From an uncultured Oscillibacter sp. (lineage in GTDB: Bacteria > Bacillota > Clostridia > Oscillospirales > Oscillospiraceae), in assembly GCA_910579435.1 (NCBI GenBank), contig CAJTVF010000047.1, positions 1 through 19,148 on the forward strand: a stretch of DNA of 19,148 bases. The letters run 5' to 3'. The position numbers were made by a program, and so were the translations under genes. The notes under the pieces are model-generated. The model saw only the letters and a program-made list of their open reading frames with translations. It ran no database searches and was not told the origin of the DNA. Position 1 is the first letter of the stretch, and the number at the start of each line of letters is the position of its first letter. Of the stretch, positions 6,259-13,908 are shown piece by piece.

Positions 6259-8667
6259 TTACTGCCGGAGAACGGCTTCCGTTTTCTCCCGGGCCATCGG
6301 GGTGAAGACCGGCTCCGCCGTCTCCTCCCGGACCGTTTCCGGCATGGGGGTCAGCGCGGCGTCGAAAACCTGGTCGATGGTCTCCACCGGGATGAACTTC
6401 AGCTCCGCCCGGACCGTCTGGTCGATTTCCTCCAGGTCCCGCAGGTTGTCCTTGGGAATCAGCACCGTACCGATGCCGCTGCGCAGGGCGGCCATGGTCT
6501 TCTCCTTCAATCCGCCGATGGCCAGCACCCGGCCCCGGAGGGTCACCTCCCCCGTCATGGCAATGCCCGCCCTGACCTTCCGGCCCGTCAGGGCGGAGAG
6601 CATGGCCGTGGTCATGGCAATGCCCGCCGAGGGGCCGTCCTTGGGCACCGCACCCTCGGGGAAGTGGACGTGAATATCCTTGTTTTTGTAGAACTCCGCC
6701 TCCACGTCCAGCACCGCCGCCCGGCTGCGGATGCAGCTCAGGGCCGTCTGAGCGGATTCCTTCATCACGTCGCCTAAGTTTCCGGTGAGCTCCAGCTTGC
6801 CGGTGCCCTCCATTACATTGACTTCCACCTCTAAGATCTCGCCGCCGGTCTCCGTCCACGCCAGGCCGTTGACCACGCCGATCTCCTCGCGTACCGTGTG
6901 CAGGGCGGGGGGATAGGGCTGGCAGTCCAGGAATTTGGGCAGGTCCGCCTCGGTCACCGTGACCCGCTTGGTCTCGCCGGAGACCAGCTTCATGTCCGTC
7001 TTCCGGCACAGGGCCGCGATGCGGCGCTCCAGCAGGCGGACGCCGGACTCCCGGGTATAGTCCCGGATGATGGCCCGGAACACGTCGTCCCCCACCCGGA
7101 GGGTGGTTTTTTTCAGGCCGTGCTCCGCCAGCTGTTTGGGCAGCAGGTGGCGGCGGGCAATCTCCACCTTTTCCTCGTCGGTATAGCTGCTGAGGCGGAT
7201 GACCTCCATCCGGTCCAGCAGGGGCTGGGGAATGGTTTCCGTGGTGTTGGCCGTGGTGACGAACATGACCCGGCTCAGGTCCACGGGGATCTCCATATAG
7301 TGGTCCCGGAAGGCGTGGTTCTGCTCGCTGTCCAGCACCTCCAGCAGGGCGGAGGCCGGGTCTCCCCGGTAGTCGTTCCCCAGCTTGTCGATCTCGTCCA
7401 GCAGCAGCAGGGGGTTCATGGACCCGCCCCGGATGATGGCGTCGATGACCCGGCCGGGCATGGAGCCGATGTAAGTCCGGCGGTGGCCCCGGATGTCCGC
7501 CTCGTCCCGGACGCCGCCCAGGGAGAGGCGGGCCAGCTTCCGGTTCAGCGCCTTGGCGACGCTGATGGCGATGGAGGTCTTGCCCACTCCCGGCGGGCCC
7601 ACCAGGCAGAGAATCTGCCCCTTGCCCTTGGGGTTCATCTGCCGGACGGCGATGGTCTCCAAAATGCGCTCCTTCACCTTCGCCATGCCGAAGTGGTCCT
7701 TCTCCAGCACCTTCCGGGCGGCCTCCACGCTGACCCGCTCCCGGGTCTCGGTGTTCCAGGGCATCTCCAGGCACACGTCCAGATAGTTTCGGATCACCGA
7801 AGCCTCGGCGCTGCCGTAGGGCTGGCGGGAGAGCTTCCCCGCCTCCTTCAAAAGATGCTTTTCCGCCTCTTCCTCCAGGTGCAGCTCCAAAATCTTGCGG
7901 CAGTAATCCTCTACCTCGTCCTCGTCGTCCTCCCCCAGCTCGTTCTGGAGGACCCGGATCTGGGTGCGGAGAATCTGGTCCCGCTGGGTGCGGATCAGCT
8001 GGTCCCGGATCTTGCCCTCCATCTCGTGTTCAAAGCCCAGGATGCTGCACTCCCGGGCCAGCAGGCCGTTCAGCTTCCGCAGGCGGACGAAGGGGGCCAG
8101 CTCCTCCAGGATTTCCTGCTTGTCCGTGTGCCGCAGGGGGATGTTCTGGGTGATGAAATCCGCCAGATGGCCCACGTCCCGGCTGTCCATCACGGCAGTG
8201 ACAATCTCCTCCGGCACCGCGCCGGAGAGCTGGGCGTACTCGCTGAACAGGCTCCAGGCCTGACGGAGCAGGGCCTCCGCCCGGGGGCTCCGGGCCTCGG
8301 AGGGGGGCTCCTCCGGCAGCTCCTCGACGTTGGCCTGAAGATAGGGAGAGGACTGCCACAGCCGCCGCAGCCGGGCCCTCCGGCGGCCCTCCACCATGAC
8401 CCGGGCCGAGCCGGAGGACAGGCGGAGAATCTGCCGGATATGGGACACCGTGCCGATCGGGTAAAGGTCCTTCTCCTCCGGCCGCTCCACGCCGATCTCG
8501 CGCTGGGTGACCAGGAAGACCTCCTGATCCCCCTCCATGGCCCGTTCCAGGGCCGCGATGGAGATGGGGCGCTCCACGTCAAAGGTCAGATTCATGTGAG
8601 GGAACACCGTCAGGCCCCGGAGGGCCAGGACGGGCATATTCATCGTGGTCGGTTCCATAGGCGTCAT
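6259..8667 (-). CDS. lon: Lon ATP-dependent protease
   Basis: This cytosolic AAA+ serine protease degrades misfolded and selected regulatory proteins. The 802-aa protein has the LonA layout. An N-terminal substrate-binding domain starts at MPVLALRGLTVFPHM. A coiled, acidic linker (GEDDEDEVEDYCRKILEL) follows near 245-265. The ATPase domain has Walker A GPPGVGKTS at about 357-365 and Walker B LLLLDEID near 420-427. The C-terminal peptidase domain has catalytic Ser680 in PKDGPSAGIAM and Lys723 in GGLKEKT. I prefer ATG at 8667 (MTPMEP): AGGAG lies 10 nt upstream, while the in-frame GTG at 8676 is only 1 nt from that site. It sits 153 nt downstream of clpX, after a structured leader, and 12 nt before engB. 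No CIRCE element was seen upstream. Confidence 0.97.
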   Translation of the reverse strand: MTPMEPTTMNMPVLALRGLTVFPHMNLTFDVERPISIAALERAMEGDQEVFLVTQREIGVERPEEKDLYPIGTVSHIRQILRLSSGSARVMVEGRRRARLRRLWQSSPYLQANVEELPEEPPSEARSPRAEALLRQAWSLFSEYAQLSGAVPEEIVTAVMDSRDVGHLADFITQNIPLRHTDKQEILEELAPFVRLRKLNGLLARECSILGFEHEMEGKIRDQLIRTQRDQILRTQIRVLQNELGEDDEDEVEDYCRKILELHLEEEAEKHLLKEAGKLSRQPYGSAEASVIRNYLDVCLEMPWNTETRERVSVEAARKVLEKDHFGMAKVKERILETIAVRQMNPKGKGQILCLVGPPGVGKTSIAISVAKALNRKLARLSLGGVRDEADIRGHRRTYIGSMPGRVIDAIIRGGSMNPLLLLDEIDKLGNDYRGDPASALLEVLDSEQNHAFRDHYMEIPVDLSRVMFVTTANTTETIPQPLLDRMEVIRLSSYTDEEKVEIARRHLLPKQLAEHGLKKTTLRVGDDVFRAIIRDYTRESGVRLLERRIAALCRKTDMKLVSGETKRVTVTEADLPKFLDCQPYPPALHTVREEIGVVNGLAWTETGGEILEVEVNVMEGTGKLELTGNLGDVMKESAQTALSCIRSRAAVLDVEAEFYKNKDIHVHFPEGAVPKDGPSAGIAMTTAMLSALTGRKVRAGIAMTGEVTLRGRVLAIGGLKEKTMAALRSGIGTVLIPKDNLRDLEEIDQTVRAELKFIPVETIDQVFDAALTPMPETVREETAEPVFTPMAREKTEAVLRQ

Positions 8668-8718
8668 AGGGTTCACGCTCCTTTCCAGGGGCTGGGAAAT
8701 AATGGCAAAGAATGGAAT

Positions 8719-8781
8719 CGGGCCTTACAGCCCGAGAGGAAGGGACGTTACTCCCTTCCTCTCTTCCGCTCCGGCGGAGCG
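8719..8781 (-). promoter_or_regulatory. Three consecutive hairpins in the clpX-lon gap
   Basis: The gap contains CGGGC/GCCCG (8719-8734), a perfect 12-bp stem GAGAGGAAGGGA/TCCCTTCCTCTC around a 6-nt loop (8734-8763), and CGCTCC/GGAGCG around GGC (8767-8781). None is followed by a T-run on the minus strand, so I do not call a terminator. A structured 5' leader for lon, an mRNA processing site or partial attenuation are possible. Confidence 0.5.
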
Positions 8782-8820
8782 CCGGATGCTCTTTTGTATT
8801 GGGGCCTGTTCACACAAGCG

Positions 8821-10125
8821 TTAGGACGCGGACTTGGGGGGGCGGGACTTGCCGCCCTTGCCCGGGTTCAGCTTCACGGAGTAGCTCACCTTCTCCGGGT
8901 CCTTCGTCAGGATGGGCTGTCCCGTGCCGTCCACGCAGTCCCTGGTGATGACGGCCTTGACGATGGTGGGGTCCGAGGGAATGTCGTACATGATCTGGGT
9001 CAGCATGCCCTCCATGACGGCCCGGAGGCCCCGGGCGCCGATGTTCCGCTCGATGGCCTTGTCGGCAATGGCGTCCAGCGCCTCGGCCTCAAACTCCAGC
9101 TCCACGTCGTCGTATTCCAGCAGCTTCTTGTACTGCTTTACCAGGGCGTTCTTGGGCTCCTGGAGGATGCGCACCAGGTCCTCCCGGCGAAGGCCGTTCA
9201 GCGGCGCGATGACCGGCAGGCGGCCCACCAGCTCGGGGATGATGCCGTATTTCAGGATGTCGTGGGGCTGGACCTCGTGGAGGATCTTGCTCAGGTCCTT
9301 GTCCTTTTTGCCTTGGATATTCGCGCCGAAGCCGATGCTCTTCTGGTCCAGGCGCTTTTCGATAATCTTCTCCAGCCCGTCGAAGGCGCCCCCGCAGATG
9401 AACAGGATGTTCTTCGTGTTCATCTGAATGAACTCCTGGTGGGGATGCTTCCGTCCGCCCTGGGGCGGGACGTTGGCCACGGTCCCCTCCACAATTTTCA
9501 GCAGCGCCTGCTGCACCCCCTCCCCGGAAACGTCCCGGGTGATGGAGGTATTTTCGCTCTTCCGGGCGATTTTGTCGATCTCGTCCACGTAGATGATGCC
9601 GTGCTCGGCCCGTTCCACGTCGAAGTCCGCCGCCTGGAGCAGGCGCAGGAGGATGTTCTCCACATCGTCGCCCACGTAGCCCGCCTCGGTGAGGGTGGTG
9701 GCGTCGGCGATGGCGAAGGGCACCTTCAAAATTTTGGCCAGGGTCTGGGCGAAGAGGGTCTTGCCGGAGCCCGTGGGGCCCAGCATCAGAATGTTGCTCT
9801 TCTGGAGCTCCACATCCTCGTCGCCGCCGAAGAAGATGCGCTTGTAGTGGTTGTACACCGCCACGGACAGGGCGATCTTCGCCTCCTCCTGGCCGATGAC
9901 ATACTGGTCCAGCACGTCCCGGATCTCCCGGGGCGTGGGCAGCTGGTCCGGCAGGTCCTCCAGCGCCGGGGCGTCGGGCTCGAAGCCGTCGTTCAAAATG
10001 CTCATGCACAGGTGGACGCACTCGTCACAGATGCGCACGCCGGGGCCCTGTATCATGCGGTGAATCTGCTGCTCATGCTTGCCGCAGAAGGAACATCGCA
10101 GGGTTTTCTTGCCGTCGTCGTTCAT
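8821..10125 (-). CDS. clpX: ClpX, ATPase and unfoldase subunit of ClpXP
   Basis: ClpX is a hexameric AAA+ unfoldase that recognises tagged proteins, unfolds them and threads them into ClpP. It is 434 aa. The N-terminal C4 zinc-binding domain has Cys11, 14, 33 and 36. Walker A GPTGSGKT is at 116-123, the pore loop GYVG at 149-152, Walker B IIYVDEID at about 177-184, the RKH pore loop at 225-227, and the IGF loop that docks on ClpP at 264-266. All key elements are present. ATG at 10125 has GAGAGGT upstream. The gene starts 36 nt after clpP, as in many bacteria, so both partners should be made from one transcript. The C-terminal tail (PGKGGKSRPPKSAS) is basic and probably disordered. Confidence 0.98.
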   Translation of the reverse strand: MNDDGKKTLRCSFCGKHEQQIHRMIQGPGVRICDECVHLCMSILNDGFEPDAPALEDLPDQLPTPREIRDVLDQYVIGQEEAKIALSVAVYNHYKRIFFGGDEDVELQKSNILMLGPTGSGKTLFAQTLAKILKVPFAIADATTLTEAGYVGDDVENILLRLLQAADFDVERAEHGIIYVDEIDKIARKSENTSITRDVSGEGVQQALLKIVEGTVANVPPQGGRKHPHQEFIQMNTKNILFICGGAFDGLEKIIEKRLDQKSIGFGANIQGKKDKDLSKILHEVQPHDILKYGIIPELVGRLPVIAPLNGLRREDLVRILQEPKNALVKQYKKLLEYDDVELEFEAEALDAIADKAIERNIGARGLRAVMEGMLTQIMYDIPSDPTIVKAVITRDCVDGTGQPILTKDPEKVSYSVKLNPGKGGKSRPPKSAS

Positions 10126-10161
10126 GGTTTCTACCTCTCTATCGGGGATGGGGCTTCGCGT

Positions 10162-10764
10162 TTAGGCCTCGTCCTTTTTCTCTTCCTTGCTGACCAGAAT
10201 CTTGTCGATCAGGCCGAACTCCTTGGCCTCTTCGGCGCTCATGAAGTTATCCCGCTCGCAGGCGTCGGTGACCTCCTCGATGGACCGGCCCGTGTTCTCC
10301 GCCAGGATGCGGTTCATCCGCTTCTTGATGGTCTCCAGGCGTTTCAGATGGATGGCCATGTCGGTGATCTGGCCCTGGGTTCCGGCGGAGGGCTGATGAA
10401 TCATAATCTCCGCGTTGGGCAGGGCGATGCGCTTGCCCTTGGCTCCGGCGGAGAGGAGGAAGGCTCCCATGCTGGCCGCCATGCCGACGCAGATGGTGGA
10501 CACGTCGCATTTGACGTACTGCATGGTGTCGTAAATCGCCATGCCGTCGGTAACCGATCCGCCGGGGCTGTTGATATACAGCTGGATGTCCTTATCCGGG
10601 TCCTGGGCCTCCAGATAGAGGAGCTGGGCCACGATCAGGCTGGCCGTGGTGGCGTTGACCTCCTCGCCCAGGAAGACGATCCGGTCGTTCAGCAGCCGGG
10701 AGAAAATGTCATAGGACCGCTCACCCCGGTTGGTCTGTTCGACTACGTAGGGAACTAGACTCAA
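10162..10764 (-). CDS. clpP: ClpP, proteolytic subunit of Clp protease
   Basis: ClpP forms the barrel-shaped serine peptidase that degrades substrates fed in by ClpX. The protein is 200 aa. The catalytic triad is Ser98 (GMAASMGAF), His123 (IMIHQPSAG) and Asp172 (ERDNFMS). The N-terminus SLVPYVVEQTNRGERSYDIF matches the family, including the axial-loop region. It starts with TTG at 10764: GGAGG lies 8 nt upstream and no ATG or GTG gives the conserved N-terminus. The C-terminus ends in a charged KEEKKDEA tail. It follows tig and precedes clpX, the common tig-clpP-clpX order. The upstream gap holds a long dyad and a possible promoter, so it may also be expressed independently of tig. Confidence 0.97.
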   Translation of the reverse strand: MSLVPYVVEQTNRGERSYDIFSRLLNDRIVFLGEEVNATTASLIVAQLLYLEAQDPDKDIQLYINSPGGSVTDGMAIYDTMQYVKCDVSTICVGMAASMGAFLLSAGAKGKRIALPNAEIMIHQPSAGTQGQITDMAIHLKRLETIKKRMNRILAENTGRSIEEVTDACERDNFMSAEEAKEFGLIDKILVSKEEKKDEA

Positions 10765-10843
10765 TTTGATAACCTCCAGTCTTTTGTGCGGGTCTGCCAG
10801 GGGTGAAGCGCGCTCCAGCGCCCGGCAGTTATGCCCATATAAC

Positions 10844-10880
10844 CATTTTCACATGATACCACAGGCATCATGTGAAAATG
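10844..10880. promoter_or_regulatory. Perfect 14-bp dyad overlapping a candidate clpP promoter
   Basis: CATTTTCACATGAT and ATCATGTGAAAATG form a perfect inverted repeat with a 9-nt loop. No T-run follows on either strand, so a terminator is unlikely. On the minus strand, TGGTATCAT (10853-10861) looks like an extended -10 element and lies in the loop and one arm. A protein bound to the dyad would cover the promoter. The match to known CtsR or CIRCE sites is poor, so the binding protein is unknown. Confidence 0.5.
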
Positions 10881-10915
10881 TGTCGAATCTGTGAATCCGC
10901 AAGTAAAGATTCGGC

Positions 10916-12394
10916 TTATTCGGCGTCCTTCGGCTCCTCGGTCTCCTCCGTCTTCTTCTTACGGGGCTTCCGGGCAGGCTTTTTCTCTTCCGCGGCCGGC
11001 TCCGCGCCCTCGGCGGCGGGTTCCTCGGTCTTCTTCTTGCGGGGCTTCCGGGCGGGCTTTTTCTCCTCGGCGGCGGGCTCTTCCTCGGACTTCGCCTCCC
11101 CGGCGGGCTTCTCCTCCGGCTTGACGGCGGTGGCGCTCTCCGCCACCACGCCGATGGCCCGGCGGCTGCAAATCTGATCCTTCACCTGGTCCGCCTGGAT
11201 GTACTTCTTCACCATCTCCACATCCATGCCGAACTGCTCCGCCAGCTTCTTGTACTCTTCCTCCACGGCCTCGTCACCGGCCTCGATGTTTTCAGCCTTG
11301 ATGATGGCCATGACCGCCAGATCCATCTTCACCTGGCGCAGGGCGGGCTCCCGGGCGTCCTCCAGCAGCTTGGACTCCTGGATGCCAGTCATCTGGAGAT
11401 ACTGGTCATAGGGGATTCCCTGCTGGGCGATCTGGGTGCGGAAGTTCTCCACGAACTGCCGGGCCTGGCCCTCCACCATGGCGTCGGGGATCTCGGCGGT
11501 GATGCCCTGGGCCACCTGCTCCATCAGCGCGTCCTCAAAGCCGCGCTGGGCGTCCTTCTCCCGCTCCTCCTTGATCTGCTTTTCGAGATCCGCCTTCAGC
11601 TCGTCCAGGGTGTCGAACTCGCTGACGTCCTTGGCAAACTCGTCGTCCAGGGCGGGGACTTCCTTCTCCTTCACCTCGTGGCACTTGACCTTGAAGACCA
11701 CGGCCTTTCCGGCCAGGTCCGCGTGGTAGTCCTCGGGGAAGGTGATGTCGATATCTTTCTCGTCGCCGGCCTTCATGCCCGCGACCTGCTCCTCAAAGCC
11801 GGGAACAAAGCTGTGGGAACCCAGCTCCAGGCTGTGGTTGGTCCCCTTGCCTCCGTCAAAGGGCTTTCCGTCCAGGAAGCCCTCGAAATCGATGACGGCG
11901 GTATCGCCCTCCTTGGCCTCCCGCTCCACGGACACCAGGCGGGTGTTCCGGTCGGTGAGGGTCTGGAGGCGGCGGTCCACGTCCTCGGCAGTGACCTTGA
12001 CCTCCTCCTTGGGAGCGGTCAGGCCCTTATACTGGCCCAGGGTGACCTCGGGATACACGGGCGCGACAGCCTTGAAGGTAAAGCCCTGCCGGGTGCACTC
12101 GCCCACCAGCTCCACGGACGGATAACCCACCACCTGGAGCTCCTTCTCCTTCACGGCGGCCTCATAGGCGTCGGGGAAGGCAATATTGATGGCCTCGTCG
12201 AAGAACACCTCCGCGCCGTACATGCCCTCGATGATCTTCCGGGGGGCCTTGCCGGGGCGGAAACCGGGGACGTTGATCTTGCCCCGCATCTTCCGGTACG
12301 CCTTTTCCATGGCGGCCTCAAACTCCGCGGCCTCCACCTCAATGGTCAACGCGACCTGGCTTTTTTCGATCTTCTCGCAGCTTTTCACACTCAT
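10916..12394 (-). CDS. tig: Trigger factor with long charged C-terminal tail
   Basis: Trigger factor is a ribosome-associated chaperone and peptidyl-prolyl isomerase that meets nascent chains at the exit tunnel. The protein is 492 aa, longer than the usual 430 or so. The N-terminal ribosome-binding domain has the signature GFRPGKAP at 44-51. An FKBP-type PPIase domain follows (EGDTAVIDFEGFLDGKPFDG through GDEKDIDITFPEDY), then the helical C-terminal chaperone domain to about residue 426. The last 66 residues are Lys/Glu/Pro/Ala-rich and contain two identical copies of EPAAEEKKPARKPRKKKTEE. ATG at 12394 has GGAGG 9 nt upstream; an in-frame TTG at 12427 is less likely. An extended -10 promoter lies about 60 nt upstream. 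It is the first gene of the tig-clpP-clpX-lon-engB run. Confidence 0.97.
   Translation of the reverse strand: MSVKSCEKIEKSQVALTIEVEAAEFEAAMEKAYRKMRGKINVPGFRPGKAPRKIIEGMYGAEVFFDEAINIAFPDAYEAAVKEKELQVVGYPSVELVGECTRQGFTFKAVAPVYPEVTLGQYKGLTAPKEEVKVTAEDVDRRLQTLTDRNTRLVSVEREAKEGDTAVIDFEGFLDGKPFDGGKGTNHSLELGSHSFVPGFEEQVAGMKAGDEKDIDITFPEDYHADLAGKAVVFKVKCHEVKEKEVPALDDEFAKDVSEFDTLDELKADLEKQIKEEREKDAQRGFEDALMEQVAQGITAEIPDAMVEGQARQFVENFRTQIAQQGIPYDQYLQMTGIQESKLLEDAREPALRQVKMDLAVMAIIKAENIEAGDEAVEEEYKKLAEQFGMDVEMVKKYIQADQVKDQICSRRAIGVVAESATAVKPEEKPAGEAKSEEEPAAEEKKPARKPRKKKTEEPAAEGAEPAAEEKKPARKPRKKKTEETEEPKDAE
10943..11080 (-). repeat. Tandem coding repeat in the trigger factor tail
   Basis: Two 60-bp copies (10943-11002 and 11021-11080), 78 bp apart in register, encode the same 20 residues. 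The DNA differs at about 7 of 60 positions, mostly silent, so the peptide seems conserved after duplication. Each unit holds a basic core, KKPARKPRKKK, flanked by acidic and alanine-rich residues. Confidence 0.8.
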
Positions 12395-12452
12395 GTCTGT
12401 TTTCCTCCGTTCATTCCCGGCGCTCAAAACGTATATGGCCGGGCAAATAAGT

Positions 12453-12461
12453 ATTCTATCA
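12453..12461 (-). promoter_or_regulatory. Extended -10 promoter for tig
   Basis: On the minus strand TGATAGAAT (TGn plus TAGAAT) lies just after a T-rich tract and 58 nt upstream of the tig ATG. The -35 region (TGGAAT at 17 nt) is weak, as is usual with extended -10 promoters. It sits in the gap after the metallophosphoesterase gene. I saw no strong terminator before it, so read-through from the upstream operon is possible. Confidence 0.6.
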
Positions 12462-12493
12462 GAAAAAAATTGAAAATTCCAGTCCTTTTTCCT

Positions 12494-13174
12494 TCAATCG
12501 CAAATTTTTTTTGGAACAAAGCCCAGATAGTCGGCGGAGATCAGGGAAAATTCCGTTTCCCCCCGCCTTCCCTCCAGCCGCCGCCGGATGGCATGGCCGT
12601 GAAGATGGCCGTAGCAGCACAGGGAAACATGGTATTTTTCCAGGGTTTCCAGGATCTCCGGGCACTCGTAGCCCTGGTAAACGGGCGGGTAGTGGAGGAA
12701 GCACAGGATGGGCTTCTCCCCCGCCGCCTTCAGGGAGGTTTCCAGCCGCCCCACCTCCCGGTTCAAAACCTTCACGTTGTGGGCGTCCTCCTCCAGAAAC
12801 CAGCCCCGGGTGCCGCAGACGGCATAATCCCCATAAGATACGCAGTTGTTATGGAGGAGGTCTAAGGTATGGATGCCCTTCCCGTCGAAGAAGCGGTGGA
12901 GCTTGGCGGCGGTGGTCCACCAGTAGTCGTGGTTGCCCTTGACCAGGTACTTCTTGCAGGGGAACTGATCCAGGAACCGGAAATCCGCCTCCGCCTCCTC
13001 CAGGCTCATGCCCCAGGAGGTGTCCCCCGCCAGGACCAGCGTGTCCTCCGCCGTCAGGGCGGAGAGGCTTTCCCCGATGCGGGCCGTGTAGTTCTCCCAG
13101 GCGGGGCCGAAAACCTCCATGGGCTTGTTGGCCGTCAGAGAGAGGTGCAGGTCCCCGATTGCGTAGAGGGCCAT
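12494..13174 (-). CDS. Calcineurin-like metallophosphoesterase
   Basis: The 226-aa cytosolic protein has the full metallophosphoesterase motif set: GDLH (Asp8, His10), GDTSW (50-54), GNHD (80-83), a His at 161 in LHYPP, and GHLHGH (189-194). These residues bind the two metal ions. The family hydrolyses phosphomonoesters or phosphodiesters, including nucleotides; the substrate here is not evident. ATG at 13174 follows GGGGGGAG. The gene starts 20 nt after the membrane/zinc-ribbon gene and is probably the last gene of the lepB-to-thrC transcript. The length fits the short, single-domain phosphoesterases common in clostridia. Confidence 0.88.
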   Translation of the reverse strand: MALYAIGDLHLSLTANKPMEVFGPAWENYTARIGESLSALTAEDTLVLAGDTSWGMSLEEAEADFRFLDQFPCKKYLVKGNHDYWWTTAAKLHRFFDGKGIHTLDLLHNNCVSYGDYAVCGTRGWFLEEDAHNVKVLNREVGRLETSLKAAGEKPILCFLHYPPVYQGYECPEILETLEKYHVSLCCYGHLHGHAIRRRLEGRRGETEFSLISADYLGFVPKKICD

Positions 13175-13194
13175 GACAGCTCCCCCCTTTCCGT

Positions 13195-13884
13195 TCAGGT
13201 TTTCTCGTATTCCAGCTCGTCCTCAAAGACCAGGGCCGCGCCGCAGCGACCGCACCAGCGGGTCTCCCTCCTGCGCTGCCAGGGGGCGGCCAGGCCCCGG
13301 CCGCAGACGCGGCATTTCAAGCGGCGGCGGGTCAGAACGTCCGAGGCTATCAGGAGGACCAATCCCGCCAGAAACGTGTAAGCCGCGATGTCGCGAACGG
13401 CCCAGATGGTCTCAATCGCGTTCCAGAGCTCCTCCTCATTCTGAGGCCGGGGCATCAGCAGCTCAAAGACCAGGCCCCCGGCCGCCAGGCAGGCCAACCC
13501 GGCGATCAGCACCGCCAGGCTCAACCGGGCCCAGCCCCGTTTCAGACGGTAACGCGGACGCTGGTTCAGGGGTGTCTCCTCCTCGTGGATGGGACCGTCA
13601 TCAAAAGGCAGGACGTGCCCGCAGCGGGAGCAGTAGGCTTTTAGATAGACCCAGCTCAAGGGACCGCCCCGCTTTCCGCAGTGGGGACACCGGGCCGTCA
13701 GACGCCAGAGGACGGGGCCCATCAGCACCATCCCAACGCCGAGCATCCCAACGCCAAAGGTCGAAATGTTGAAGTCCCGCTCAAGCAATTCGCCGAAAAT
13801 CAGGCTCACTACGACAAACAGCCCCCAGCCCAGGTAGTGCAGAACCAGGGAAACCCGGGCCCACTTGCGTCTCAGCGGCTTCAT
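13195..13884 (-). CDS. Duplicated membrane/zinc-ribbon protein of unknown function
   Basis: I do not recognise a named family. The 229-aa protein seems built from two copies of one module: two membrane helices followed by a CxxC...CxxC zinc ribbon. Helices lie at about 12-33 and 41-60, with Cys66/69 and 85/88 after them. Helices at about 120-142 and 164-183 precede Cys191/194 and 211/214. The starts of the modules resemble each other (RRKWARVSLVL and KRGWARLSLAV), supporting internal duplication. Positively charged segments beside the ribbons suggest both lie in the cytosol. ATG at 13884 has AAGGGGG upstream. It lies between thrC (24-nt gap) and the metallophosphoesterase gene (20-nt gap). 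Zinc binding and topology are predictions; no enzymatic motif is visible. Confidence 0.78.
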   Translation of the reverse strand: MKPLRRKWARVSLVLHYLGWGLFVVVSLIFGELLERDFNISTFGVGMLGVGMVLMGPVLWRLTARCPHCGKRGGPLSWVYLKAYCSRCGHVLPFDDGPIHEEETPLNQRPRYRLKRGWARLSLAVLIAGLACLAAGGLVFELLMPRPQNEEELWNAIETIWAVRDIAAYTFLAGLVLLIASDVLTRRRLKCRVCGRGLAAPWQRRRETRWCGRCGAALVFEDELEYEKT

Positions 13885-13908
13885 TCCGCTTCCCCCTTTT
13901 GCCGTCCC

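Noticed and set aside
5807..7774. A long minus-strand frame overlapping lon and engB
   Set aside because: It is the shifted frame of lon and engB, rich in Gly, Pro, Arg and His, with no domain.
8668..8820. CIRCE or CtsR sites upstream of lon
   Set aside because: Neither the TTAGCACTC-N9-GAGTGCTAA dyad nor the GGTCAAA heptad repeat is present.
6898..10758. A very long plus-strand open frame (over 1200 codons) opposite lon, clpX and clpP
   Set aside because: It is antisense to three clearly real genes, has low-complexity Gly/Ala/His/Val/Gln-rich content, lacks a recognisable domain, and is explained by GC-rich codon bias on the minus strand.
10943..11080. Possible CRISPR or minisatellite in the GC-rich repeats
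   Set aside because: There are only two units, in frame, encoding identical peptides in the tig tail.
12462..12493. Possible weak terminator between the metallophosphoesterase gene and tig (ATTGAA/TTCAAT followed by a T-run)
   Set aside because: The stem is only 6 AT-rich pairs with an 18-nt loop; the T-run is better explained as upstream sequence of the tig promoter.
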